Below are positions 7,852-15,290 of a stretch of 23,450 nucleotides of DNA, piece after piece (the stretch's first letter is position 1; each line of letters starts with the position of its first letter). The notes beneath the pieces are model-generated. The model worked only from the letters and a program-made list of their open reading frames with translations. It was not told the DNA's origin and did not search any database. A program made the position numbers and the translations under genes. This DNA is from JAJPHY01 sp040754475. GTDB taxonomy: Bacteria; Actinomycetota; UBA4738; HRBIN12. The stretch lies in assembly GCA_040754475.1 (NCBI GenBank), contig JBFMCN010000016.1, positions 1-23,450 on the forward strand, read 5' to 3'.

Positions 7852-7871
7852 GGGCTCGCTAGCCGGAGCCC
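7852..7871. terminator. Hairpin between convergent pilT and slipin genes
   Basis: GGGCTC and GAGCCC form a 6-bp stem with an 8-base loop across the 21-bp gap and slipin stop codon. There is no strong T-run on either strand, so termination is only possible, not established. Confidence 0.28.
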
Positions 7872-8758
7872 TCCGCGGCCTTTCCTTCGGTGCCGTCGCC
7901 GAAGACCCTGCCCGCGAATCCGCTGATCCCTGAGAGCAACGAGGAGAACTCCATAGGGATCACGAACTTCGTGGACGGCGACGCGCCGATCTGCTTCAGC
8001 GCGTCGAGGTACTGAAGGCTCATGGTCTTCGCGTCGACCGATTGCGCCGACTCGTAGATCCTGGTGAGCGCGAGCGCGAAACCCTCGGCCCGAAGGATCG
8101 CAGCCTGACGATCGCCCTCCGCGTTGAGGATGGCTGCCTGCTTGTTGCCTTCGGCCACTGTGATGGCGGCCTGCTTCGAGCCGTCGGCTTCGGTGACGAC
8201 CGCCCTTCTGGTCCGCTCGGCCGACATCTGACGGGTCATGGCCTCCTGAACGGCCGGCGGCGGGATGATCTCGCGGATCTCGACGTTCGTCACTTTCACG
8301 CCCCATCGCTCGGTCACCTCGTCGAGCTTGACGCGAAGGATCTCGTTCATCTGCTCGCGCTTCGCGAGCACGTCGTCGAGAGCCATGTCGCCGACGACCG
8401 ACCGGAGTGTCGTGGCCGCGATGTTCTGGGCGGCGCCGGCGAAGTTGCCCACCGCCAGGACCGACATCTGCGCCTCGACCACCTTGTAGAAGACGATGAA
8501 GTCGATCGAGATAGAGGCGTTGTCCTCGGTGATGGCCGTCTGGTGCGGGATCTCCAGATACAGCTCGCGGAGATCAACCCACACGGCCCGGTCCACTATG
8601 GGGATCAGCAGCACGAACCCGGGCCCTTTCGTTCCGATGCAGCGCCCCAGTCGGAACACGACGAGGCGCTGGTACTCGCGGACGATGCGGATGGCGTTCG
8701 GTAGGATCAGGGCCAGCGCCGCGAGCACGAGCGCCAAGCCGATGAGAAGTCCGATCAC
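7859..8758 (-). CDS. Slipin / stomatin-like SPFH (band 7) protein
   Basis: This 299-residue protein begins with one membrane helix (VIGLLIGLALVLAALALIL), then an SPFH domain (YQRLVVFRLGR, GPGFVLLIPIVDRAVWVDLR) and a long charged, Ala-rich coiled-coil region with repeats such as GNKQAAILNAEGDRQAAIL, typical of slipins. Slipins form membrane scaffolds and, in prokaryotes, are commonly encoded with NfeD proteases; an archaeal NfeD homologue cleaves its slipin partner. Here the GTG start at 8758 overlaps the NfeD stop (GTGA) with GGAGGGAGGG just upstream, so the pair is an operon and probably one membrane complex. A reading frame extending upstream lies inside nfeD and is not used. Confidence 0.9.
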   Translation of the reverse strand: MIGLLIGLALVLAALALILPNAIRIVREYQRLVVFRLGRCIGTKGPGFVLLIPIVDRAVWVDLRELYLEIPHQTAITEDNASISIDFIVFYKVVEAQMSVLAVGNFAGAAQNIAATTLRSVVGDMALDDVLAKREQMNEILRVKLDEVTERWGVKVTNVEIREIIPPPAVQEAMTRQMSAERTRRAVVTEADGSKQAAITVAEGNKQAAILNAEGDRQAAILRAEGFALALTRIYESAQSVDAKTMSLQYLDALKQIGASPSTKFVIPMEFSSLLSGISGFAGRVFGDGTEGKAAEGSG

Positions 8759-10113
8759 GGGTTCCCTCCCTCCGGTTCCGAAGCCGTCGAGGCCTCTTGT
8801 TCTAGGGGTTCCACGTCGAGACGGAGCTGGTCGACTTTCACGACCCTGACCCGGGTTCCCCTTGGAAGCGGACCTGCGGTGGATCGCGCCGACCACTGCT
8901 CGGAGGCCACCAACACGACTCCGTCGGGTTCGAGATCACGCTCGACGATGCCCTGTTGGCCGATCATCCGCTCTGCACCGGTCGAGAGGGGCAGGCGCCG
9001 CGCTCGCAGGGCGGCGTTCACCACCGTGCCGAAGAACAGCACGAGGAATCCTGCCACGGGGACGATCACCCAGGGCGAGACCTGCGCGTTCGGCACCGAC
9101 GGGTTGAACAGCGTGAGGCCGCCGAGCACGAGTGTGACGACGCCGCCCACGGTCGCGAGGCCGAGCCCCGGGTGCTTCAGCTCCAGCAGGAAGAACAGGG
9201 CCGAGGCAAGCAGCAGCACGACGCCGATCAGCTGCACCGGCAGCAACCCGAAGGTCACGAACGCCGCGACGAGCGACACGATCCCGAGGATGCCGGGCAC
9301 CGACAGGCCGGGATGGAGCAGCTCGATCACGATCAGGCCGATCCCGAGGTAGAAGAAGATGAACGCGAAGTCTGGGGACAGGAGCGTATGCAGGATGGCC
9401 GCGCCGAGCCCGAGCGCCCTCGTTTCGACCGTGGCGCCCGAGGTGTGCAGTGTGGCGGAGCCTCCGCCGGCTACCCGCACTACTCTCCCGTCGATCTGAT
9501 CGAGGAGTTCCCCCTCGCTGGGCGCGATGAGGTCGATCGCATCTATCTCCAACGCCTCCTCCGCTGGAACGCTCACGGAATCGACCACCGCCTGCTTCGC
9601 CCAATCGGCATTGCGCCCGTTTCGGTCGGCGAGCGTCTGGATGTAGGCGGCCGCGTCGTTGGTGACCTTCTGCTGCTCGATCGCGCCCGCCACTCCAACG
9701 GGATGGGCGGCACCGATGTTCGTTCCGGGCGCCATTGCCGCGATCGGACAGCCCATCATGATGAATGTGCCTGCCGAAGCCGCGCGGGCGCCCTCCGGAG
9801 AGACGTAGCAGACGACCGGCACACGGGAACCCAGCATCGACTTGACGATGTCGCGCATCGAGGAGTCCAGGCCACCGGGGGTGTCGATGGTTATCAAGAC
9901 CGCGGCCGCGTCGTGCGCGTTCGCGTCCTCGATCCCCCCGCGAACGTAACCGGCCATGAAGGGATCCACCACGCCGGTCAGGCGGAGCTTGACGACGACG
10001 GATTCCGGCGTCTGCGCGCGGGCGGGCACGGCGAAGACGGCGGGAAGCGCCAAGAGAAGGAGCAGGGCGGCTGCGGTGACCTCCTCCCGCACCGGGCGCG
10101 GGACGTTGCGCAC
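8755..10113 (-). CDS. NfeD family membrane-bound serine protease
   Basis: The protein is about 452 residues. A signal peptide (hydrophobic core about 13-30, likely cleavage after PARA at 33) leads into a ClpP-like protease domain. The candidate Ser-Lys dyad is Ser113 in ARAASAGTF and Lys149 in QQKVTND, comparable to the dyad of archaeal NfeD. A cluster of hydrophobic helices follows (about 260-380), and the cytoplasmic C-terminus is an OB-fold-like NfeD domain (MIGQQGIVERDLEPDGVVLV). It likely cleaves membrane proteins, including its slipin partner, as part of membrane quality control. The start is probably GTG 10113; GTG 10092 is an alternative, and longer in-frame extensions overlap the divergent sigma gene. 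Confidence 0.86.
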   Translation of the reverse strand: MRNVPRPVREEVTAAALLLLLALPAVFAVPARAQTPESVVVKLRLTGVVDPFMAGYVRGGIEDANAHDAAAVLITIDTPGGLDSSMRDIVKSMLGSRVPVVCYVSPEGARAASAGTFIMMGCPIAAMAPGTNIGAAHPVGVAGAIEQQKVTNDAAAYIQTLADRNGRNADWAKQAVVDSVSVPAEEALEIDAIDLIAPSEGELLDQIDGRVVRVAGGGSATLHTSGATVETRALGLGAAILHTLLSPDFAFIFFYLGIGLIVIELLHPGLSVPGILGIVSLVAAFVTFGLLPVQLIGVVLLLASALFFLLELKHPGLGLATVGGVVTLVLGGLTLFNPSVPNAQVSPWVIVPVAGFLVLFFGTVVNAALRARRLPLSTGAERMIGQQGIVERDLEPDGVVLVASEQWSARSTAGPLPRGTRVRVVKVDQLRLDVEPLEQEASTASEPEGGNP

Positions 10114-10231
10114 GATTGCATCATCCCACCGTTGCCTTGGGGCTGCAGGCGTGGCACGGCAGCAGAGCGAGGGGCAGGGCTGCAACGGGTCGGGCGGGCC
10201 TCTCGAAAGGCGACGTGGCATGATGGTCCAG

Positions 10232-10252
10232 GGGGCGCCTCGGGGGCGCCCC
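10232..10252. repeat. 8-bp inverted repeat in the sigma/NfeD divergent region
   Basis: GGGGCGCC-N5-GGCGCCCC is a perfect inverted repeat about 45 bases upstream of the ECF sigma start. The same stretch also holds a direct repeat of GGGGGCGCC (10231-10239 and 10242-10250). It could be an operator or an mRNA hairpin. Confidence 0.6.
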
Positions 10253-10273
10253 AAGCCCGACGAACGAAGGCCT

Positions 10274-10301
10274 CGTATAACGAAGGGAGAGACCGTGTGA
10301 A
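10274..10301 (-). promoter_or_regulatory. Possible sigma-70-type promoter for the NfeD/slipin operon
   Basis: On the minus strand TTCACA (10301-10296; five of six matches to TTGACA) is followed after 16 bases by TATACG (10279-10274). Transcription would start about 10265 and leave a leader of roughly 150 bases before the NfeD start, including the inverted repeat at 10232-10252. The -35 box sits at the start of the divergent sigma gene. Based on consensus match only. Confidence 0.33.
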
Positions 10302-10869
10302 CGGTCGTTTCGAGGGCCCGCTGCTGGCGCGAGAGGAACAGCAACTCGTGGAAGGTCTGCTTGCGGGCAACGAGGAAGCCGTTCGCGCCCTGTACGCGCG
10401 GTACGCGCGGCCGATCTTCACGCTCGGCCTTCGCCTGCTCGGCGGGGCCGAGGCGGCCGAGGAGCTCACCCAGGATGTGTTCTTGACCGCCTGGCGGAAG
10501 GCCACCCGGTTCGACGCGAGCCGAGGCCGGCTCTCGACCTGGCTGATGACGATCGCGCACAACCTCGCGGTCGATCGTCTCCGGAGGGAGAGCGGCGTGA
10601 CACGCCCCACCCTTGTCCTCGTAGACGAAATGCCCGAGGTGGTCTCGCTCGGGGAAGAGGAGCCGCTGATCGAGCGCGACGTGGCGCTCCGCGCCCTCGG
10701 GTCGCTCTCCGACGCCGAGCGCAGGCTGCTCGCCCGCGCCTACTTCGGGGGGCTGACGGCGCGCGAGATCGCCGAGGCCGACGGCATCCCGCTCGGCACG
10801 GTCAAGACCCGGCTCCGTACGGCGCTGATCAGGGTGCGCCGGGCCAACCAGGAGAAGGAGCGCCCGTGA
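10297..10869 (+). CDS. ECF-type RNA polymerase sigma factor
   Basis: The 190-residue protein has sigma region 2 at about residues 28-95 (LYARYARPIFTLGLRLLG, AEELTQDVFLTAW, STWLMTIAHNLAVDRLRRE) and region 4 at about 135-185 (LSDAERRLLARAYFGGLT, then the helix-turn-helix AREIAEADGIPLGTVKTRL). No regions 1 or 3 are present, which defines the ECF group. It directs polymerase to stress promoters when released by its anti-sigma factor. The GTG start at 10297 has AAGGGAG about seven bases upstream. Its stop overlaps the anti-sigma start (GTGA), giving coupled, probably near-stoichiometric synthesis. Confidence 0.93.
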   Translation: MNGRFEGPLLAREEQQLVEGLLAGNEEAVRALYARYARPIFTLGLRLLGGAEAAEELTQDVFLTAWRKATRFDASRGRLSTWLMTIAHNLAVDRLRRESGVTRPTLVLVDEMPEVVSLGEEEPLIERDVALRALGSLSDAERRLLARAYFGGLTAREIAEADGIPLGTVKTRLRTALIRVRRANQEKERP

Positions 10870-11654
10870 ACTGCCTCGCCGTTCGCGAGCACCTTCCGGA
10901 GCTGGCCATGGGTGTGCTGCCCGAGGGCGAGCTCAGAGCCGTGGAGAGCCACCTTCAGTGGTGCGCCGGGTGCCGGAAGGAGGCGACGGAACTCGGCCAG
11001 GCCGCGGCCACGGTCGCATACGCGCTGGCGCCCGCGCGTGTGCCGCAGGCCCTCGGCGACCGAGTGGTGAGCAGGGTCCGCGAAGCGGCGGGAGCGCCCG
11101 GCACGAAGCGACGTGTGCACACCGTTACCGCGGTGATCGTCGCCGCGGTAGTGGCGGTGGCCGGGCTCGGCTGGGGTGCGGTGATGGCCGGCCGCGCGGA
11201 TCGGTTCGCCGACCGTGCGCGTCGGGCGGAGTTGCGGCGGGCCGAGCAGCTCGAGCAGTTCCAGCGCGTCCTCGCCGGGCGGGAGGGCACTATCGGGACC
11301 CGGCTGCCCGAGAACCAGACCCATCTCGGCCAGCTCGCGCCGACGCCGGCTGCCAAAGTGGGTGGGGGGGCTGTGCTCCAGCTCGTGTCCCCCAGCAAGA
11401 TCGACTTCGTGATCGTGATCGTGAGCGGATTGCGTCAGGGCCCAAGAGCCCTCCCTTACCGGATCACCCTGCAGAACTCGAGCGGCGACACGCTTAGGTC
11501 CGGCCGGATCAGGAAGCTGGACAAGAACGGGGGAGCCGAGGTGTTCCACCAGTTCCAGAACCGCAGCCTGGCCGGCTACACCAGAGTGTTCGTCACGGAC
11601 GCCTCTGGCCGGGTCGTGCTGAGAGGCACGGTAGACCAGACCTCCGCGTCCTGA
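10866..11654 (+). CDS. Transmembrane zinc-binding anti-sigma factor
   Basis: This 262-residue protein starts with an anti-sigma domain holding the zinc motif H29-x3-C33-x2-C36 (SHLQWCAGC), plus Cys3. This ZAS arrangement is known from RsrA/RskA-like proteins. A single membrane helix lies at about 87-107, followed by a charged coiled-coil-like segment (about 110-145) and an extracytoplasmic beta-rich RskA-C-type domain with repeated strands (ALPYRITLQNSSGDTLRSG, VFVTDASGRVVLRG). It should hold the sigma factor at the membrane until a signal, probably via proteolysis, frees it. GTG 10866 overlaps the sigma stop by four bases. Confidence 0.87.
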   Translation: MNCLAVREHLPELAMGVLPEGELRAVESHLQWCAGCRKEATELGQAAATVAYALAPARVPQALGDRVVSRVREAAGAPGTKRRVHTVTAVIVAAVVAVAGLGWGAVMAGRADRFADRARRAELRRAEQLEQFQRVLAGREGTIGTRLPENQTHLGQLAPTPAAKVGGGAVLQLVSPSKIDFVIVIVSGLRQGPRALPYRITLQNSSGDTLRSGRIRKLDKNGGAEVFHQFQNRSLAGYTRVFVTDASGRVVLRGTVDQTSAS

Positions 11655-11666
11655 GTCCGGTCCCGG

Positions 11667-11714
11667 CTACTTGCGCTCCGCGCCTTCGCCTGGGGTGAGT
11701 TCTTCGTCGCTCAT
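11667..11714 (-). CDS. Candidate 15-residue micro-ORF (MSDEELTPGEGAERK)
   Basis: An ATG at 11714 preceded by AAGGAG at a suitable spacing opens a 15-codon frame, MSDEELTPGEGAERK, ending in TAG. It lies about 90 bases downstream of the esterase gene on the same strand and 12 bases from the end of the anti-sigma gene. The peptide is acidic and hydrophilic with no membrane or cysteine features. It resembles no precursor peptide I recognise. It could be a real small protein, a leader peptide or coincidence. Confidence 0.3.
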   Translation of the reverse strand: MSDEELTPGEGAERK

Positions 11715-11806
11715 GGCGCGCTCCTTGTGATCGCGAGATGAGCGTGGTGACCTTGTCGTTGCCCCCTCAGAGCATCTACTTCCCGGGCAACCACCGCACC
11801 CGATTC

Positions 11807-12835
11807 TCAGAGGGGTTCGGAGAGGGCCTTCGCAAGGAACTCCAAGCTCCTCGGGTACCGGTATCCAATGCCACCGTGGCCGGCGTCGAACAGCTCTAGA
11901 GTGTGCGGCACGCCGATCTTCTCCAGCTCCGCCGAGACGGCGACGGCTCCCACATCCAGGAACCACTCGTCCTTCGTGCCGGCGTCGAGCCAGATGGCTC
12001 TCATGGACCTCAAGGCATCGGCATGACCACCGACCATTCGCACGGGATCCTTCTCCAGCCACTGCCGCCACACCTCGTCGATCAGGACCCCCGTTCGCGT
12101 GTCGAACGGCAGGCGCACGGTCCCGTCTGGGTCCGCGGAGTAGCAGGCGGCCATGCACCAGCAGTTCAGAAGCACGGTGTCGTGACCCTTCGTGCCGAAG
12201 GGCCGCGAGCGGAGGTCCTCCCAGAAGCGCTCGTAGGACCCTTCGTACTCGTCGCGCAGAACGCGCACCGTCCGGCGGAAGTCCGGCAGGTAGCACGCCT
12301 CGAAGAGCGCATCACCCGCGTGCGAGGCCAAGGCCCCGAAGACGTCCGGGCGGAGCATCGGCACGACCATCGCTCCGTAGCCGCCGCTCGATTTGCCCTG
12401 GATCCCTCGCCGCTCGCGACTGGCATCGGTCCGGTACCTGGCGTCGACGAGCGGCACCACCTCGTCGCACAGGAAGTCGAGGTAGCGCCCGGTGCCCGCG
12501 GAGTTGAGGAACTGGCTGCCCCCGTAAGAAGTCCAGCAGTCCACGAACGCGACGATGGCTTCGGGCGCCCTGCCGGAGGCGAACAGCTCGTCGACCATCT
12601 CCGGGTAGGTGGGGCGGAAGGCCTCCCGATTGCGCCACATATCGAGCTGTCCGGTCAGACCCTGGATGACGTAGATGCACGGCAATCGACGGTCGGAGTC
12701 GGCCTCGTAGCCGGGTGGCAAGTACACGAACAAAGGGCGAACGCAGGGGTCCTGGAGCGGATTCCCCTTCAGGACCTCGCTTTCGATCTCCACCTCGTCG
12801 AGCCTGCCCGCGTACTCAACGGCCCAGGGCTTCAT
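11807..12835 (-). CDS. Alpha/beta hydrolase, esterase-D/enterochelin-esterase-like
   Basis: This 342-residue protein has the putative-esterase fold: PLFVYLPPGYEADSDRRLPC and YVIQGLTG at the front, then the nucleophile elbow GKSSGG with Ser149, an acidic residue in DAGTKDEWF and the histidine in DAGHGGIGYR near the C-terminus. Relatives hydrolyse S-formylglutathione, siderophore esters or acyl chains on glycans, so the substrate is open. No signal peptide is evident. I chose ATG 12835 because GGGAGG precedes it by about ten bases and the residues encoded upstream fall in the divergent intergenic region. It diverges from the sugar nucleotidyltransferase with 68 bp between starts. Confidence 0.82.
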   Translation of the reverse strand: MKPWAVEYAGRLDEVEIESEVLKGNPLQDPCVRPLFVYLPPGYEADSDRRLPCIYVIQGLTGQLDMWRNREAFRPTYPEMVDELFASGRAPEAIVAFVDCWTSYGGSQFLNSAGTGRYLDFLCDEVVPLVDARYRTDASRERRGIQGKSSGGYGAMVVPMLRPDVFGALASHAGDALFEACYLPDFRRTVRVLRDEYEGSYERFWEDLRSRPFGTKGHDTVLLNCWCMAACYSADPDGTVRLPFDTRTGVLIDEVWRQWLEKDPVRMVGGHADALRSMRAIWLDAGTKDEWFLDVGAVAVSAELEKIGVPHTLELFDAGHGGIGYRYPRSLEFLAKALSEPL

Positions 12836-12903
12836 GCTCCCGTCACCTCCCAGTGGCCTGCTGGCCGGTTGCTTTCCGCGAAACGGGGATATCATGCTGC
12901 CGC

Positions 12904-14253
12904 ATGGCCGGAGTGTCAGAAGTCGTGGGCATCGGCCTGGCGGGCGGCCAGGGCATCCGAGCCCGCCCCCTCACCTTGAAGGCGCCGGGCTACCTCCGCT
13001 CGAAGGCCGCAATGTCATTCCTGGGCCGGCGTCTGATCCGCTGGGTGATCCAGATCCTGTCGAGCGAGGGCATCAAGGACTACTACATCGTCGCTCACGG
13101 CAAGGAGAACCGGTACCAGATCAAGGTCATGATCGGGTACGGGGAGGGCTTCGGGGTCGACGTGAAGTACTCGCCGGTCAAGCACGACGCCCTTACCACC
13201 GGGAGCGCCGATTCCACCCTTCGCCTGCTGGAGTACTGGGACGTCACTCAGCCGGCTCTCGTGTTCCCCACGGACTCGATCATCGACTTCGACCTCGGCC
13301 CCATGCTCGATGCCCACGTCGGGCACGAAGCCCTCGTGACGATCGCCGCGATGACCCGTGAGCCGGACGAGGTGGCGGAGAAGTACGGCGTGATGCTCAC
13401 CGACCCCGACGGGCGGATCAGCGAGTTCGTAGAGAAGCCGACACTGGCAGAGCTCCGCGAGCACTTCCACGCCCCGAGCGACGACGAGTTCCGGCAGATG
13501 CCCCTCATGACGAATGCCGGCTTCTACTTGATCGACTCGAGGGCGCTGCGGGAGCTCGCAGACGAGCCCGAGGTGCGCCAACTGCGCGACCGCCGGCTCG
13601 ACTTCGGCAAGGACCTTCTGCCCTGGCTCGTGGGCCATGGGTTGCCGGTGTATGCGCACCCGGTCCGAAGGATCGGCGATCTTGGAAACGTCGAGGACTA
13701 CGTGGACACGATGGTTGCCGTGCTTCGAGGCGACTTCGAAGCCGTCGACCGGCTGCTGGGACCCCCCCTGGATCCGGAAGGCCACGTCTGGATCGCTCCC
13801 GAGTCCCTGGCGATGCGGGACTCGACGAGCGGCAAGACGCTTGCCGAGAAGCTTGCCGAAGGGCTCGTCGTGATCGGGCCGGGGGTCCGCATCGGGCGCT
13901 TCTGCGAGATCCACCCGGGTGTTCAGATCAGCGAGTCGAATCTCGACGACGACATCGAGGTGCATCGCGATGCGGTGATCGCACGCTCGCAGATCCGGGA
14001 CGGGGCGATAGTCGGGGCCTCGGCCCACGTTTCGGAGGCCGTGGTGGGGTCGATGACCGAGATCCGTTCGCAGCCGTACAACCCGACGACGATCGAGCGC
14101 TTCGTGGCTCTGGGCGACGAAGTCGTGGTCTATCCGGGCGTGCACCTGTCGGAGCACGTGGCCGTCTACCCCCGTCTGAAGCTCCCAGAGGGGATTGCCG
14201 TACCGGCCAACGTCGAGGTCACGGGGCCGGCCGACGTCCTCCGGTACCTGTAG
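12904..14253 (+). CDS. Sugar-phosphate nucleotidyltransferase with left-handed beta-helix domain
   Basis: This 449-residue protein has an N-terminal nucleotidyltransferase Rossmann domain (GLAGGQGIRARPLT at about 11-24, VFPTDSIIDFD as the metal-binding Asp region, TNAGFYLID and LDFGKDLLPWL). It has a C-terminal hexapeptide-like beta-helix (about 325-400; VVIGPGVRIGRFCEIHPGV). This matches GlmU/GlgC/mannose-1-phosphate guanylyltransferase-like enzymes that join a sugar-1-phosphate to an NTP. The signature is unusual: the segment before the expected lysine reads KAPGYLRSK rather than the common PKP spacing. The sugar and nucleotide cannot be specified. The flavin oxidoreductase start follows its stop with no gap. 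Confidence 0.83.
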   Translation: MAGVSEVVGIGLAGGQGIRARPLTLKAPGYLRSKAAMSFLGRRLIRWVIQILSSEGIKDYYIVAHGKENRYQIKVMIGYGEGFGVDVKYSPVKHDALTTGSADSTLRLLEYWDVTQPALVFPTDSIIDFDLGPMLDAHVGHEALVTIAAMTREPDEVAEKYGVMLTDPDGRISEFVEKPTLAELREHFHAPSDDEFRQMPLMTNAGFYLIDSRALRELADEPEVRQLRDRRLDFGKDLLPWLVGHGLPVYAHPVRRIGDLGNVEDYVDTMVAVLRGDFEAVDRLLGPPLDPEGHVWIAPESLAMRDSTSGKTLAEKLAEGLVVIGPGVRIGRFCEIHPGVQISESNLDDDIEVHRDAVIARSQIRDGAIVGASAHVSEAVVGSMTEIRSQPYNPTTIERFVALGDEVVVYPGVHLSEHVAVYPRLKLPEGIAVPANVEVTGPADVLRYL

Positions 14254-15264
14254 ATGCGGTTCGGTCTGTCGCTGCCGCACTACGACTTCTCCCTCCCGGG
14301 AGGCGAGGCCATCTCCTTCTCGCAGCTGGCCGAGTATGCGCAGATGGCAGAACGGCTCGGTTTCGACTCGGTGTGGATCTCGGATCACTTCTTCTACTCG
14401 CTCGCGCGGTATGGGGCGGCCGGTGACGAGCTGCACGGCTCGCTCGAACCCATGACGGCCCTGGCAGGGCTTGCTCCACTCACCGAGCGTGTGCGCCTTG
14501 GAACGCTCGTGCTCTGCGCCCCGTTCCGGCACCCCGCGATCCTTGCGAAATCTGCCACTGCACTCGACCTGCTCTCGGGTGGGCGTCTCGATCTCGGGAT
14601 AGGGGCGGGCTGGTACGAGGACGAGTTCGTCGCGTTCGGATACGACTTCTCGACGGTGGGGAATCGGTTCCGGTTCCTCGAGGAGGCCGTCGAGGTGCTC
14701 GATCGGCTGCTCCCCGGCGGGCCGGTCAGCCTGAAGGGCGAGCACGTTGAGCTGCGGGAGGCCTTCAACCGCCCGGTTCCCGCCCAGCGGCCCCGACCGC
14801 CCATCTGGATCGGTGCGAAGGGCGGCGACCGCGCGCTGCGGCTGGCCGCCCGCCATGCCGACGGCTGGAACACCGTCTGGCGCTGGACCCCCGAGACCTA
14901 CGCGAAGCGCGTGAAGCGAGCCCGGGAGATATGCGAGCAGGAGGGGCGGGACCCCGTCACCCTCCGACTGTCACTCGGGCTCTACACGATCGTCGGCGAG
15001 GATGCCGGCGACCTCGTCGCGCGATTTGGGGCGATGCAGCGCTCGCTGCCGGAGGGCGTTCTCGACCGTGAGACCCTGGACGAGTTCGCCGCCGACACCC
15101 TGACCGGCACGCCCGCCCAGGTGCTCGACCGGCTCGGGCGCTTCGCGGAGCTCGGCGTCGAGGAAGTCATAGTGGCTCCGGCCGCCCTGCCCTTCGCGGT
15201 TCCGGATCCCTCGATCCTCGGGATCCTCGGGACCGAGGTCTTCCCGGCGGCACGATCGCTGTAG
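14254..15264 (+). CDS. LLM class (luciferase-like) flavin/F420-dependent oxidoreductase
   Basis: The 336-residue protein follows the luciferase-like TIM-barrel pattern: MRFGLSLPHYDF at the N-terminus, MAERLGFDSVWISDHFF, a conserved RVRLGTLVLCAPFRHPAILAK-like strand and helix (outlined), SGGRLDLGIGAGWYEDEF and RPPIWIGAKGGDRALRLAARHADGWN. These are the cofactor- and substrate-pocket signatures of F420- or FMN-dependent LLM enzymes. Substrate is unknown. Its ATG immediately follows the TAG of the nucleotidyltransferase, so the two are likely co-translated. The family is abundant in Actinomycetota, where F420 is often used; the cofactor here is not determined. Confidence 0.9.
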   Translation: MRFGLSLPHYDFSLPGGEAISFSQLAEYAQMAERLGFDSVWISDHFFYSLARYGAAGDELHGSLEPMTALAGLAPLTERVRLGTLVLCAPFRHPAILAKSATALDLLSGGRLDLGIGAGWYEDEFVAFGYDFSTVGNRFRFLEEAVEVLDRLLPGGPVSLKGEHVELREAFNRPVPAQRPRPPIWIGAKGGDRALRLAARHADGWNTVWRWTPETYAKRVKRAREICEQEGRDPVTLRLSLGLYTIVGEDAGDLVARFGAMQRSLPEGVLDRETLDEFAADTLTGTPAQVLDRLGRFAELGVEEVIVAPAALPFAVPDPSILGILGTEVFPAARSL

Positions 15265-15290
15265 GTGCGAGCCGCGCTTCCTTCGGCCGA

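Noticed and set aside
8956..10296. Long (+) frame extending the sigma factor upstream by over 400 codons
   Set aside because: The sigma domains begin after GTG 10297, which has a good ribosome site; the upstream part is antisense to nfeD and lacks domain features.
10114..10560. N-terminal extension of the NfeD protein
   Set aside because: The extension is antisense to the sigma gene and would place a non-secretory stretch ahead of the clear signal peptide.
13015..14856. 613-codon open frame on the minus strand opposite the nucleotidyltransferase and LLM genes
   Set aside because: It is antisense to two well-supported genes and is Arg/His/Pro rich with no recognisable domain; long antisense frames are expected at this GC content.
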